From Phascolarctobacterium sp. (GTDB lineage: Bacteria; Bacillota; Negativicutes; Acidaminococcales; Acidaminococcaceae), in NCBI GenBank assembly GCA_021203775.1, contig JAJQAO010000029.1, forward strand, positions 1 to 32,026: a DNA stretch of 32,026 nucleotides, given 5' to 3'. Made by a program: the position numbers and the translations under genes. The notes under the pieces are model-generated. The model worked only from the letters and a program-made list of their open reading frames with translations. It was not told the origin of the DNA and made no database searches. Of this stretch, positions 18,951 through 28,434 are shown piece after piece. How positions within the stretch are numbered: position 1 is the first letter of the stretch; each line of letters starts with the position of its first letter.

Positions 18951-20006
18951 ATGGCACGTCTTTCTAGAGTTATGGAAATAATGAGCGCTGAAGGAGTTAA
19001 CAGCATTATTATCAAAAATCCTGTTATCATAAGCTACATAACTGGATTTACAGGTGACTCCAGCCTGCTTTATATTGACAGATTAAAAGGAGTACTAATT
19101 ACAGATGGCCGTTATACCGAACAGGCAAAGAACGAAGTTAAAATTTTCAAAGTCCTTGAATATAGCGGTAATATCTGGGCAGCTGCCGCAGATCTTGCCA
19201 AGGATTCAAAAATAGTGGGATTTGACGGCAATTCTTTCTCCTATACAGATGCCGTTGAATTACAAGAACTTCTTGCGGATGCCACTTTAAAAAATCTTAA
19301 TCTTGACGATATTCGCATGGTTAAGGATAAAAAAGAACTGAGTTTTCTTATCGAGGCAGCACGCATTGCTGATAATGCTTTCAACTCCATTTTAAATGAT
19401 ATTAAGCCTGGGTGCACGGAAAGATCATTGGCCAGCAGGTTGGAATATTATATGCGTGTTATGGGTAGCGAAAAACCATCTTTTGATACTATAGTTGCAA
19501 GTGGGGAGCGCAGTGCCCTGCCACATGGTATGCCAACGGATCGAGTTATTGAAAATGGGGACTTTATTACTTTTGATTTTGGTGCCGTATATCACGGGTA
19601 CCATTCCGATATGACGAGAACAGTGGTCCTAGGTATGGCTGATTCTTGGCATAAGGAAATTTATGCGATTGTTGAGGAAGCGCAGCGTCTCGGGATGAAA
19701 TCGGCAAAGGTTGGTATGAAAGGGAAAGAGCTTGATACTATTGTAAGGGACCATATTTCACAAAGAGGTTATGGAAAGTATTTCATTCATGGGCTTGGAC
19801 ATGGCGTCGGACTTGAAATACACGAAATGCCGACAATAAGCAAACGCGGCGAAACAGAACTTTTAACAGGTATGGTTTTCACCATTGAACCTGGGATATA
19901 CATCCCCGGCAAAGGCGGGGTTCGTATAGAGGACACTGTTGTTTTGACAGAAGAAGGGGCATGTGCCTTAAGTGGAGTCAAAAAGCAGATGATTGAAATT
20001 TTCTGA
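18951..20006 (+). CDS. Xaa-Pro aminopeptidase/dipeptidase (M24 family)
   Basis: Creatinase-type N-domain plus LPHGMPTDRVIENGDFITFDFGAVYHGYHSDMTRTVVLG, FIHGLGHGVGLEIHEMP, GMVFTIEPGIYIPGKGGVRIEDTVVLTEEG. Confidence 0.95.
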   Translation: MARLSRVMEIMSAEGVNSIIIKNPVIISYITGFTGDSSLLYIDRLKGVLITDGRYTEQAKNEVKIFKVLEYSGNIWAAAADLAKDSKIVGFDGNSFSYTDAVELQELLADATLKNLNLDDIRMVKDKKELSFLIEAARIADNAFNSILNDIKPGCTERSLASRLEYYMRVMGSEKPSFDTIVASGERSALPHGMPTDRVIENGDFITFDFGAVYHGYHSDMTRTVVLGMADSWHKEIYAIVEEAQRLGMKSAKVGMKGKELDTIVRDHISQRGYGKYFIHGLGHGVGLEIHEMPTISKRGETELLTGMVFTIEPGIYIPGKGGVRIEDTVVLTEEGACALSGVKKQMIEIF

Positions 20007-20036
20007 ATTAGAAAAAAATTACAGGGGGACGAACCA

Positions 20037-20594
20037 ATGATTTCCACAAACGAATTCAAAACAAATGTAACAATAACTATTGACGGTGACGCTTGGCAGG
20101 TAGTAGAATTCCAGCATGTGAAACCTGGAAAAGGCGCAGCTTTTGTGCGGGCGAAATTGCGTAACTTGTGCACAGGTGCTGTTGTCGAACGTGCCTTTAA
20201 TGCAGGCGAAAGATTCCCGAAAGCCCGCATAGATCGGCGCGAAATGCAGTATTTGTATGAATCTGACGGAATGTATGTGTTTATGGATAATGAAACTTAT
20301 GAGCAGATGGAACTTTTGAAGGAACAGCTTGGTGATGCTCTGAACTTTCTAAAAGAAAACATGGATGTAAAAATAATGATATATGACAACAGAATTCTTG
20401 GAATTGACCTTCCGAATACAGTAGAGCTTACCGTTGTTGAAACGGATCCTGGAATTAGAGGAGATACCGCTACGGGCGGCAGTAAGAATGCGAAAATGGA
20501 TACAGGGTATGTTGTAAAGGTACCACTCTTTATTAATGAGGGAGATGTTTTACGGATTGATACTAGAACTGGTGACTACATAGAGCGTGCATGA
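20037..20594 (+). CDS. efp: Elongation factor P
   Basis: [43 protein letters not shown] and [13 protein letters not shown]-terminus. Confidence 0.97.
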   Translation: MISTNEFKTNVTITIDGDAWQVVEFQHVKPGKGAAFVRAKLRNLCTGAVVERAFNAGERFPKARIDRREMQYLYESDGMYVFMDNETYEQMELLKEQLGDALNFLKENMDVKIMIYDNRILGIDLPNTVELTVVETDPGIRGDTATGGSKNAKMDTGYVVKVPLFINEGDVLRIDTRTGDYIERA

Positions 20595-20598
20595 CGAA

Positions 20599-20625
20599 AA
20601 ACAGCAGCTCAGCTGCTGTTTTTTT
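20599..20625 (+). terminator. Rho-independent terminator after efp
   Basis: ACAGCAGC-TCA-GCTGCTGT followed by TTTTTT. Confidence 0.85.
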
Positions 20626-20659
20626 ATGCATTTTTTAAATAGAAAAATAAATATTAGTA

Positions 20660-20668
20660 TGCTATAAT
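20660..20668 (+). promoter_or_regulatory. Candidate extended -10 promoter for the Gls24/amaP operon
   Basis: TG-C-TATAAT between the efp terminator and the Gls24 gene; -35 not obvious. Confidence 0.5.
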
Positions 20669-20728
20669 AAAATGATAGTAAAAGCGGGAAATATAATTAA
20701 ATCCCTATAATAGCAGGAGGTGCTTGTC

Positions 20729-21250
20729 ATGAGCGAGTATAAAACATTGATGAATAAAAATACTGCCGCGGATGACGAGACAAACGAAACAACAGAAGAT
20801 ATAGGCAATATCAGGGTTGCAGATGAGGTTGTTTCCATCGTAGCAAGTTTGGCAGCTCAGGAAATACCTGGAGTACACAGCATGAGCGGGGGACTTACTG
20901 ATGATATTAACCAATTCCTTGGAAAGGAGAATTCTTCCAAAGGGGTTCGCCTGAGTTTTGACGGGAAAGTGGTTACCATAAGTATATATGTCAATATTGA
21001 ATATGGAAATTTCATTCCAGAAATAGCGCTGCAAATTCAAGAAACGGTCAAGGATGCTGTAGAAAAAATGGCGGGCTATGAAGTACGTACTGTGGACGTG
21101 CATGTCGAAGGGGTTGTTAAACGTGAAAAGACCGAACTAGAAAAAGCTGCAGAAGAAGTTTTAGATGAGGAACCATTGAATGACGAAGAACAGATAGATG
21201 AAAAACACAAAGAATCTTTTGACAAAAAAGAATCAGATGCCGACAAGTAA
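20729..21250 (+). CDS. Asp23/Gls24 family envelope stress response protein (YqhY-like)
   Basis: IRVADEVVSIVASLAAQEIPGVHSMSGG and VSIYVNIEYGNFIPEIALQIQETVKDAVEKMAGYEVRTVDVHVEGV. AGGAGG SD before ATG 20729. Confidence 0.92.
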   Translation: MSEYKTLMNKNTAADDETNETTEDIGNIRVADEVVSIVASLAAQEIPGVHSMSGGLTDDINQFLGKENSSKGVRLSFDGKVVTISIYVNIEYGNFIPEIALQIQETVKDAVEKMAGYEVRTVDVHVEGVVKREKTELEKAAEEVLDEEPLNDEEQIDEKHKESFDKKESDADK

Positions 21251-21280
21251 AGAAGCAATTATTAAGGAGGGCTGAGAATA

Positions 21281-21799
21281 ATGGGGATACCTGATAGAAT
21301 AATTCTGACTCTGTATACTATCCTTATGGCAGTAGTATCCATCTTTATGATACTCTGTAGCCTGGATGTTTTCCCCGAGGAAGCAATTTCCAATTTTATG
21401 GCTGGGGTACCTGGCAACTGGATTTATGCTGTAGGCGGTGTTATTACGCTTCTCGTAAGTATCCGTCTTCTTATTGCAGGGATCGGGGTTTCGGGCGAAA
21501 ATTCTCTAAAACTTAGCGATGGCCCTAACGGTAAGGTCCAGGTAGGTAAAGGTGCCTTGGAGGGGTATATTGCTTCTTTAGCGCAGGAGGTTTATGGAAT
21601 CCATAATGTAAAGGTTATAGTAAAGCTTGAAGAAGCGGCCATTAATGTTAGGATAAATGCTTCCATAGAACCAGGGATAAATATTCCGGAAACCACAAGT
21701 GAAGTTAAGACGAACGTTAAGGATACCATTAAAAAGGTAACTGGTGTCGACGTAAAAGAAATAGAGCTATTCTATAAACAGATTAATGCTAAGAAATAG
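21281..21799 (+). CDS. amaP: Alkaline shock response membrane anchor protein AmaP-like
   Basis: Two N-terminal TM segments then an Asp23-like C-terminal domain; sits between Gls24 and DUF2273 genes. Confidence 0.85.
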   Translation: MGIPDRIILTLYTILMAVVSIFMILCSLDVFPEEAISNFMAGVPGNWIYAVGGVITLLVSIRLLIAGIGVSGENSLKLSDGPNGKVQVGKGALEGYIASLAQEVYGIHNVKVIVKLEEAAINVRINASIEPGINIPETTSEVKTNVKDTIKKVTGVDVKEIELFYKQINAKK

Positions 21800-21810
21800 A
21801 GGGCAAAAAA

Positions 21811-22038
21811 ATGTTCAATGAAGTTTTTACGGATATTTGGCAAAATTATCGCGGGCGTTTGTTGTGTACCTTAGCTGGATTATTTGTTGGGGCAATGTTT
21901 TTATGGCTGGGATTTTTCAAGGCCATCTTTCTGCTTATTTGTGTTTCAGGAGGTTTCTTTTTAGGGAATAAACTGGATAAAAAGGAAGATCTTGTAGAGT
22001 GGCTGGACAGGTTACTGCCTCCAGGATATCATAGATAA
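21811..22038 (+). CDS. DUF2273 family small membrane protein
   Basis: 75 aa, two hydrophobic segments, NYRGRLLCTLAGLFVGAMFLWLGFFKAIFLL; follows amaP and precedes nusB. Confidence 0.85.
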   Translation: MFNEVFTDIWQNYRGRLLCTLAGLFVGAMFLWLGFFKAIFLLICVSGGFFLGNKLDKKEDLVEWLDRLLPPGYHR

Positions 22039-22061
22039 CATTTAGGAGAAAGAGGACAAAA

Positions 22062-22463
22062 ATGATTCGCAGAACAGCACGGGAAGTAGTACTGCAAAGT
22101 CTTTTTCAGATAGATTTTTCTGGATGCAGTAAAGAGCAGGCTCTAGAAGCTTCTTTATTGGCACGCAAGGAGCCGAATGCGGAAAAAGCCAGAGAATATG
22201 CAGAAGATGTTCTCAAAGGGGTTCTTGAGCATTTGCCAGAAATTGACGAAAAGGTGGGGCAGTATGCAATTGATTGGACGGTAGAAAGGATGCCGGCTAC
22301 GGATCGTAATATTCTACGTATTGCTGTTTTTGAAATGCTTTTTGCTGATAAAAATATTGTACCAAATGTTGTCATTAATGAGGCAGTGGAAATCGCAAAA
22401 AAATATGGTACGGATGAGTCACCCCGTTTTATCAATGGAATTTTAGGGAAAATGGTAAAATAG
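22062..22463 (+). CDS. nusB: Transcription antitermination factor NusB
   Basis: RRTAREVVLQSLFQIDF, RMPATDRNILRIAVFEMLF, PNVVINEAVEIAKKYGTDESPRFINGILGKM. Confidence 0.96.
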   Translation: MIRRTAREVVLQSLFQIDFSGCSKEQALEASLLARKEPNAEKAREYAEDVLKGVLEHLPEIDEKVGQYAIDWTVERMPATDRNILRIAVFEMLFADKNIVPNVVINEAVEIAKKYGTDESPRFINGILGKMVK

Positions 22464-22464
22464 C

Positions 22465-23409
22465 ATGCAATATGTTTATCTTGGTATTGACACAAGCTGC
22501 TACACTACATCAGTAGCCGTTATTTCAGCAGAAGGAGAACTGATGGAAGATGTACGCAGGGTTTTGACAGTAAAACAGGGGAAATGTGGGCTAAAACAGT
22601 CGGAGATGGTTTTTCAGCATACGCGAAACCTGCCTGAACTTCTAGAAACAGCTCTTAGAGATAAAGGTTACCGTCTTCTTGGCGTCGGTGTTTCTGCATT
22701 CCCGCGTTCGGTTAAAGGATCATATATGCCAGTATTTCTCGCAGGACTTGGTATAGCGCGTGCACTTGCTGTTGCAACTGGCAGTAAGCTTTATATGCTA
22801 AGCCACCAGGAAAATCATTTAGGTGCAGGACTTTTTTCTGCTAAAGGGCTTAGTGCAGAAAAATTTTTAATGCTGCATGCATCAGGAGGTACAACCGATC
22901 TGCTCTTTGTGAGGACGGAGAACAATGGCGAATATTCATTAGCACAAGTCGGGGGAAGCATTGATCTGCATGCCGGACAATTTATTGACCGTATTGGAGT
23001 TGCCCTTGGACTTAAGTTTCCTGCAGGACCGGAACTTGAAAAAATCGCAGAGCGTGCAGAGGAGAAAATAGATCTACCTATATCAGTTACCGGGACAAAT
23101 ATAAGTCTATCTGGACCTGCTACAGCTGCCATGCGTAAATTGCAAAGTTGCGATGTGGGAACACTAGCACTTGGAACGGAATATGTTCTTGCTGAAAGTT
23201 TTGCCAGAATGCTGGCAAATGGAATAGATGAATATAAAGTGGCTGATGTGTTGCTGGTAGGCGGTGTATCTGCCAATAATTTTATCCGCAGACATGTTAT
23301 CACAAAACTTGCCGAAAAAAATGTACACTGTTGGGTTCCGGAGGTACGTTTTAGCAGTGATAATGCTGTTGGTTGCGCTACTTTTGCCAGATACATGGGT
23401 GAAGGCTGA
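22465..23409 (+). CDS. TsaD/Kae1-like (peptidase M22/O-sialoglycoprotein endopeptidase-type) paralog
   Basis: ASKHA-type N-terminus LGIDTSCYTTSVAVI, HQENH metal motif, LHASGGTTDLL, LLVGGVSANNFIRR, DNAVGCA. Divergent from canonical TsaD. Confidence 0.85.
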   Translation: MQYVYLGIDTSCYTTSVAVISAEGELMEDVRRVLTVKQGKCGLKQSEMVFQHTRNLPELLETALRDKGYRLLGVGVSAFPRSVKGSYMPVFLAGLGIARALAVATGSKLYMLSHQENHLGAGLFSAKGLSAEKFLMLHASGGTTDLLFVRTENNGEYSLAQVGGSIDLHAGQFIDRIGVALGLKFPAGPELEKIAERAEEKIDLPISVTGTNISLSGPATAAMRKLQSCDVGTLALGTEYVLAESFARMLANGIDEYKVADVLLVGGVSANNFIRRHVITKLAEKNVHCWVPEVRFSSDNAVGCATFARYMGEG

Positions 23410-24611
23410 TGGAAGAGAAAATTTATTCAGTAAGTGAAATTAATGCTTTTGTTAAAAATATACTGGACCACGAGCCGCTCCTCCGCAATGTTCAGGTTGC
23501 GGGGGAAATATCTAATTTTAAACGCTATTCTTCTGGACATTGTTATTTTTCATTAAAAGATGAGACTTCTGTCCTAAAATCGGTAATGTTCAAAAGGCAG
23601 GCTGCGTATCTTCGCTTTGAACCGCGAAATGGAGATAAGGTCGTTGTCGTGGGGCGTATTGGTGTTTTCGAACGTGACGGCAACTACCAGCTTTATGCGG
23701 ATATGCTTCTTTGCCAGGGAGAAGGCGAACTTATGATGGCCTTTGAAAAATTGAAGCAAAAATTAGGGGAAGAAGGACTTTTTGACGAAAGGCGTAAAAA
23801 AGAAATACCTCAATATACAAAAATAGTCGGCATCATTACATCAGCCGATGGAGCCGCTGTTAGGGATATCATCAGGGTAGCGAGGCAGCGTAGCGAAGGT
23901 GTTAAAATACTAATCTATCCTGTAAAGGTACAGGGCGATGGGGCTGCTGGAGAAATAGCTGGGGCTATATATTTCTTTAACAAGCATAAGCTTGCCGATG
24001 TCCTTATAGTTGGTCGTGGAGGCGGTTCTATTGAAGACCTCTGGGCCTTTAACGAGGAGATAACGGTTAGAGCTGTAGCAGCATCTGAAATACCTATTAT
24101 CAGTGCCGTAGGGCACGAGACGGATTTTACTCTCTGCGATTTTGCTGCAGATAAAAGAGCAGCTACTCCAACACATGCCGCGCAGCTTGCTGTTGCCGAT
24201 ATGGATATTTTAAAGCGAAGGCTTAATGACCTGCAACAGCGTACTAGAAATCTGCTTATGGATAAAATTGAACGCGCTAGCTTAAAACTAGATACTATAA
24301 ACCGTTCCTGGGTTCTGCAGGATCCGGAACGACTCTTTGAAGACAGCATATTAAGACTTGATAGTGCCTGTAAATATTTGACAGAATACATTGATAATAG
24401 GTTACAGGAGGAGAGACATAAATTCGAACTTTTTGCTACGAAGCTTGATAACCTAAGTCCTTTGGCGGTTTTGGCACGTGGCTTTACGGTAACGGAAATT
24501 GAGAGTACAACTGTCAACTCAGTGGATCAGGTGCAATGTGGACAGGAACTGAAGACTACTCTTGCTGACGGCAAAATAATTTCAGTGGTACGTAGTACGG
24601 AAAGGCGGTAA
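23409..24611 (+). CDS. xseA: Exodeoxyribonuclease VII large subunit
   Basis: YSVSEINAFVKNILDHEPLLRNVQVAGEISNFKRYSSGHCYFSLKD, DVLIVGRGGGSIEDLWAFNEE, ISAVGHETDFTLCDFAADKRAATPTHAA. Confidence 0.97.
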   Translation: MEEKIYSVSEINAFVKNILDHEPLLRNVQVAGEISNFKRYSSGHCYFSLKDETSVLKSVMFKRQAAYLRFEPRNGDKVVVVGRIGVFERDGNYQLYADMLLCQGEGELMMAFEKLKQKLGEEGLFDERRKKEIPQYTKIVGIITSADGAAVRDIIRVARQRSEGVKILIYPVKVQGDGAAGEIAGAIYFFNKHKLADVLIVGRGGGSIEDLWAFNEEITVRAVAASEIPIISAVGHETDFTLCDFAADKRAATPTHAAQLAVADMDILKRRLNDLQQRTRNLLMDKIERASLKLDTINRSWVLQDPERLFEDSILRLDSACKYLTEYIDNRLQEERHKFELFATKLDNLSPLAVLARGFTVTEIESTTVNSVDQVQCGQELKTTLADGKIISVVRSTERR

Positions 24612-24613
24612 AA

Positions 24614-24862
24614 ATGACTGATAAAAAAGTTGTAAAAGATATGAAATTTGAAGAAGCGCTTGCCGAACTGGAAAAGCATGTAGAAATGCTGGAAAGTGGA
24701 GGGCTTACGCTTGATGAGTCCGTTGAGGCTTTCAAATACGGAATTGAACTTAGCAAAATATGCGCAGATAAGCTGAATACTGCAAGACAGGAAGTTGAAA
24801 AAATCGTTACTGTAACAAGTAATGACTATAAGCTAGAGCCTTTTCAGGATTTGGAGGATTGA
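24614..24862 (+). CDS. xseB: Exodeoxyribonuclease VII small subunit
   Basis: KFEEALAELEKHVEMLESGGLTLDESVEAFKYGIELSKICADKLNTARQEVEKI; follows xseA. Confidence 0.96.
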   Translation: MTDKKVVKDMKFEEALAELEKHVEMLESGGLTLDESVEAFKYGIELSKICADKLNTARQEVEKIVTVTSNDYKLEPFQDLED

Positions 24863-25738
24863 ATGGATTTTAAAGTCTATTACGATGCCAGAAAAAAATT
24901 AATTGAGGATTTTTTGGAAAAACGCATGGCTAAAAAAGGTATCTCTAAGGTTGATGATGCTATGGCTTACAGTCTTCTTGCAGGAGGAAAGCGCATACGT
25001 CCAATTATCCTTATGTCTACTGCGGAGGCACTAGGTAAGAAAGGTTATAATTATCTTCCTGTAGCCTGCGGTCTTGAGATGATTCATACCTATTCCCTTA
25101 TTCACGATGATCTGCCGTGCATGGATAATGATGACTACCGCCGGGGCCGACCCACAAATCATAAGATATATGGGGAGGCTATGGCAGTTCTTGCAGGGGA
25201 TGGACTTCTCACACTTGCATTTGAAGTAATGCTGGAGCAGAAAAATGTTGACCACGAAGCTTTAATAGAAACGGTCAGGGAAATAGCCATGTGCGCTGGT
25301 AATTTTGGGATGGTTGGCGGACAGGGACTTGACATTGAATATGAAGGAAAGCAGGTTTCTGCAGAAGACCTCCGCCGTATGCATACAGGAAAAACAGGAG
25401 CACTATTTATTGCTGCTGTAAGAGGAGGTGCGAGACTTGCAGGAGCTACGCCAGAGCAGCTTATAGCACTTACTAGATTTGCGGATCTTTTGGGGCTGGC
25501 TTTCCAGATTACGGATGATATTCTTGATGTGGAAGGCGATGCAGACGAACTTGGTAAACCAATAGGCAGCGACGAGAAGAATCATAAATCAACTTATGTT
25601 AGCATCTATACACTTGATGTAGCAAAGGAGATGGCTATGAAAACTACAACCGAGGCATTGCAGTGTCTGGGAATGTTTGGTGATAATGCAAAACCTTTGC
25701 GTGAAATAACACGTATGATGTGCAATCGGAGGAGTTAA
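24863..25738 (+). CDS. ispA: Farnesyl/geranyl diphosphate synthase (polyprenyl synthetase)
   Basis: GGKRIRP, DDLPCMDNDDYRRGRPTNH (FARM), QITDDILDVEGD (SARM). Confidence 0.95.
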   Translation: MDFKVYYDARKKLIEDFLEKRMAKKGISKVDDAMAYSLLAGGKRIRPIILMSTAEALGKKGYNYLPVACGLEMIHTYSLIHDDLPCMDNDDYRRGRPTNHKIYGEAMAVLAGDGLLTLAFEVMLEQKNVDHEALIETVREIAMCAGNFGMVGGQGLDIEYEGKQVSAEDLRRMHTGKTGALFIAAVRGGARLAGATPEQLIALTRFADLLGLAFQITDDILDVEGDADELGKPIGSDEKNHKSTYVSIYTLDVAKEMAMKTTTEALQCLGMFGDNAKPLREITRMMCNRRS

Positions 25739-25739
25739 G

Positions 25740-27632
25740 TTGGGCGAACATCCATTAGCAAAAAGGAAATTAATTGATGATATAAATTCACCTGATGATA
25801 TAAAAAAACTGACAAATGAGCAAATAATACAGCTGGCTAGTGAGATTAGAGAAATGCTAATTCAAGTAGTTTCTAGGAATGGAGGGCATTTGGCGCCTAA
25901 TCTTGGGGTTGTGGAACTTACACTCGCTTTGCATAAAGTATTTTCAACGCCGAAGGATAAAATAATTTTTGATGTGGGGCACCAGTCATATATCCATAAA
26001 ATCATTACTGGTAGGCGCAAGAAATTCAATACCCTCCGGCAGTACGGAGGCATTTCTGGATTTCCGAAAATAAGTGAAAGCAAACATGATGCTTTCGGAA
26101 CAGGGCATTCCAGTACGTCTATTTCAGCAGCACTAGGTATGGCAATTGCTCGTGATTTACAGCATGAAGATTACAATGTAGTTGCTGTTATAGGCGATGG
26201 TTCAATGACGGGTGGGATGGCTTTTGAAGCGCTGAATAATGCTGGCAATCTGCATAAAAAATTGATGGTTGTTTTAAATGATAATGAAATGTCCATATCA
26301 AAAAATGTAGGTGCCATGTCAGAGTATCTTTACCGTTTGCGTACAGGAGAAATTTATACCAAAATTAAGGGAGACTTTGAAGGATGGCTGAAAAGTATGA
26401 ATTTTGGCCAAGATGTGCTTAAAGTCATCCAACGCGTCAAGGGCAGCGTTAAATATCTTATGGTACCTATGTCTGTTTTTGAGGAACTAGGATTCACGTA
26501 TCTAGGTCCAATTGATGGGCACGACTATAATGGTATGGTGGGGCTGTTTGAAACTGCCAAACGTATAAATGGTCCTGTATTGGTTCACGTTCTCACCCAG
26601 AAAGGCAGGGGATATAAACCTGCCGAGGAAAATCCCAATAAATTTCATGGTACGGGGCCTTTTGATATAGCAACAGGGAAAAAGATAGGACTGAATAATT
26701 CTCCGCCAACATATACAGAAGTATTTGGAGAAACAATTGTCAGAATGGCATCCACAGACGAAAAAATAGTTGCCATTACGGCTGCAATGCCTGATGGGAC
26801 AGGCCTTACCTCATTTGCAGAAAAATATCCTGAAAGATTTTTTGATGTAGGCATAGCAGAACAGCATGCGGCTACAGCAGCAGCAGGAATGGCGGTAGCA
26901 GGACTGAAGCCTGTTGTCGCTGTTTATTCAACATTCCTTCAAAGGGCATATGATTCTATTATGCATGATATCTGTATGCAGAATCTGCATGTAACTTTTT
27001 GTCTTGACCGTGCTGGTTTTGTAGGTGATGACGGCTATACACATCATGGGGTTTTTGATTATGCTTATTTGCGTTCTATGCCGAATATGATGATCATGGC
27101 GCCAAAAGATGAAAATGAGTTGCGACACATGTTGTTTACGGCTATTAATCATACTGGGCCAGTAGCTTTACGTTATCCAAGAGCATATGGAATTGGAGTT
27201 GATATTGATGAGACTATCCATGCAATCACTTTGGGTAAAGCTGAAGTTATAAAATATGGATCTGATATTTCTATCTGGGCAATTGGTACTATGGTGGAGA
27301 TAGCTGTAAAAGTGGCTGAAAAACTGGCAACTGATAATATTACTGCAACAGTCGTAAATATGCGTTTTGTAAAGCCGCTTGATAAAGATCTCCTTCTTGA
27401 ACATGCAGCAAAGTATAAAACAATTGCTGTTTTAGAGGAAGGGGCGGTTTCAGGAGGAGCAGGGAGTGTTGTGCTTGAGACCATAAATGAATCGAAATAT
27501 AGTCCCAAAGTACTCCTCTTCGGTATTCCAGATAAATTCGTAGGACATGGCCCTAGGGAACAACTGCTAAAGGATATTGGTATGGATGTTAATAACATTG
27601 CTAATAAAATAAAGGGTGAAAAATTTGACTAA
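25740..27632 (+). CDS. dxs: 1-deoxy-D-xylulose-5-phosphate synthase
   Basis: NGGHLAPNLGVVELTLALH, GDGSMTGGMAFEALNNAG, FDVGIAEQHAATAAAGMA, DRAGFVGDDGYTHHGVFDYAYLRSMPNM. Translational coupling to neighbours. Confidence 0.97.
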   Translation: MGEHPLAKRKLIDDINSPDDIKKLTNEQIIQLASEIREMLIQVVSRNGGHLAPNLGVVELTLALHKVFSTPKDKIIFDVGHQSYIHKIITGRRKKFNTLRQYGGISGFPKISESKHDAFGTGHSSTSISAALGMAIARDLQHEDYNVVAVIGDGSMTGGMAFEALNNAGNLHKKLMVVLNDNEMSISKNVGAMSEYLYRLRTGEIYTKIKGDFEGWLKSMNFGQDVLKVIQRVKGSVKYLMVPMSVFEELGFTYLGPIDGHDYNGMVGLFETAKRINGPVLVHVLTQKGRGYKPAEENPNKFHGTGPFDIATGKKIGLNNSPPTYTEVFGETIVRMASTDEKIVAITAAMPDGTGLTSFAEKYPERFFDVGIAEQHAATAAAGMAVAGLKPVVAVYSTFLQRAYDSIMHDICMQNLHVTFCLDRAGFVGDDGYTHHGVFDYAYLRSMPNMMIMAPKDENELRHMLFTAINHTGPVALRYPRAYGIGVDIDETIHAITLGKAEVIKYGSDISIWAIGTMVEIAVKVAEKLATDNITATVVNMRFVKPLDKDLLLEHAAKYKTIAVLEEGAVSGGAGSVVLETINESKYSPKVLLFGIPDKFVGHGPREQLLKDIGMDVNNIANKIKGEKFD

Positions 27633-28434
27633 ACAGCGTCTTGATGTACTTCTTGTCGAAAGAGGACTCTATGAAAGCAGAACTAAGGCCCAATCTGCTG
27701 TTATGGCAGGAGAAATATTAGTAAATGATCAGAAAATAGACAAACCAGGCACACAGGTAGAGGATACTGTCAATATAAGGATCTTAGGAAACAAGATTGC
27801 CTATGTAAGTCGTGGCGGACTCAAATTAGAAAAGGCTCTTCGGGTATTTCCAGTCAACCTTGAAGGGAAAGTACTTGCCGATATAGGCGCATCAACGGGA
27901 GGATTTACCGACTGTGCATTGCAAAATGGAGCTGATAAGGTATTCGCGATAGATGTCGGATATGGACAGCTTGCTTGGAAGCTTCGAAGTGACGTGCGGG
28001 TAGTTAACATGGAGCGTACTAATGCAAGATACATGGATTCTGAAAAAATAGGGAAAGTGGACGGAGTGCTCATTGATGTGTCATTTATTTCACTTGATAA
28101 AGTTTTGCCTACAGCGAAAAAACTACTAAAACCCAGAGGGTTTGTAATAGCTCTTATAAAACCACAGTTTGAGGCAGGTAGGGATAATGTTGGGAAAAAA
28201 GGCGTTGTACACCATTCGGCAGTCCACAAAAGCGTTATAAAAAACATTATTGCTTTTGCGGGAAATGAGGATTTTGGGATTAAAGGGCTTGATTTTTCGC
28301 CAGTCAAAGGGCCAGAAGGTAATATTGAATATCTGCTGTACCTTGTTTTGGGCAGTGAAAGTAACTTTATTGATATAGACAATATTGTTCAGCGCAGTCA
28401 CGTTGAACTTAAAAAACGTATTAGCGAGGAGTAA
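27625..28434 (+). CDS. tlyA: TlyA family RNA methyltransferase (S4 + FtsJ domains)
   Basis: RLDVLLVERGLYESRTKAQSAVMAGEILVND, YVSRGGLKLEKAL, DIGASTGGFTDCALQNGA. TTG at 27625 has AAAGGG at good spacing; GTG 27616 is the alternative. Confidence 0.92.
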   Translation: MTKQRLDVLLVERGLYESRTKAQSAVMAGEILVNDQKIDKPGTQVEDTVNIRILGNKIAYVSRGGLKLEKALRVFPVNLEGKVLADIGASTGGFTDCALQNGADKVFAIDVGYGQLAWKLRSDVRVVNMERTNARYMDSEKIGKVDGVLIDVSFISLDKVLPTAKKLLKPRGFVIALIKPQFEAGRDNVGKKGVVHHSAVHKSVIKNIIAFAGNEDFGIKGLDFSPVKGPEGNIEYLLYLVLGSESNFIDIDNIVQRSHVELKKRISEE

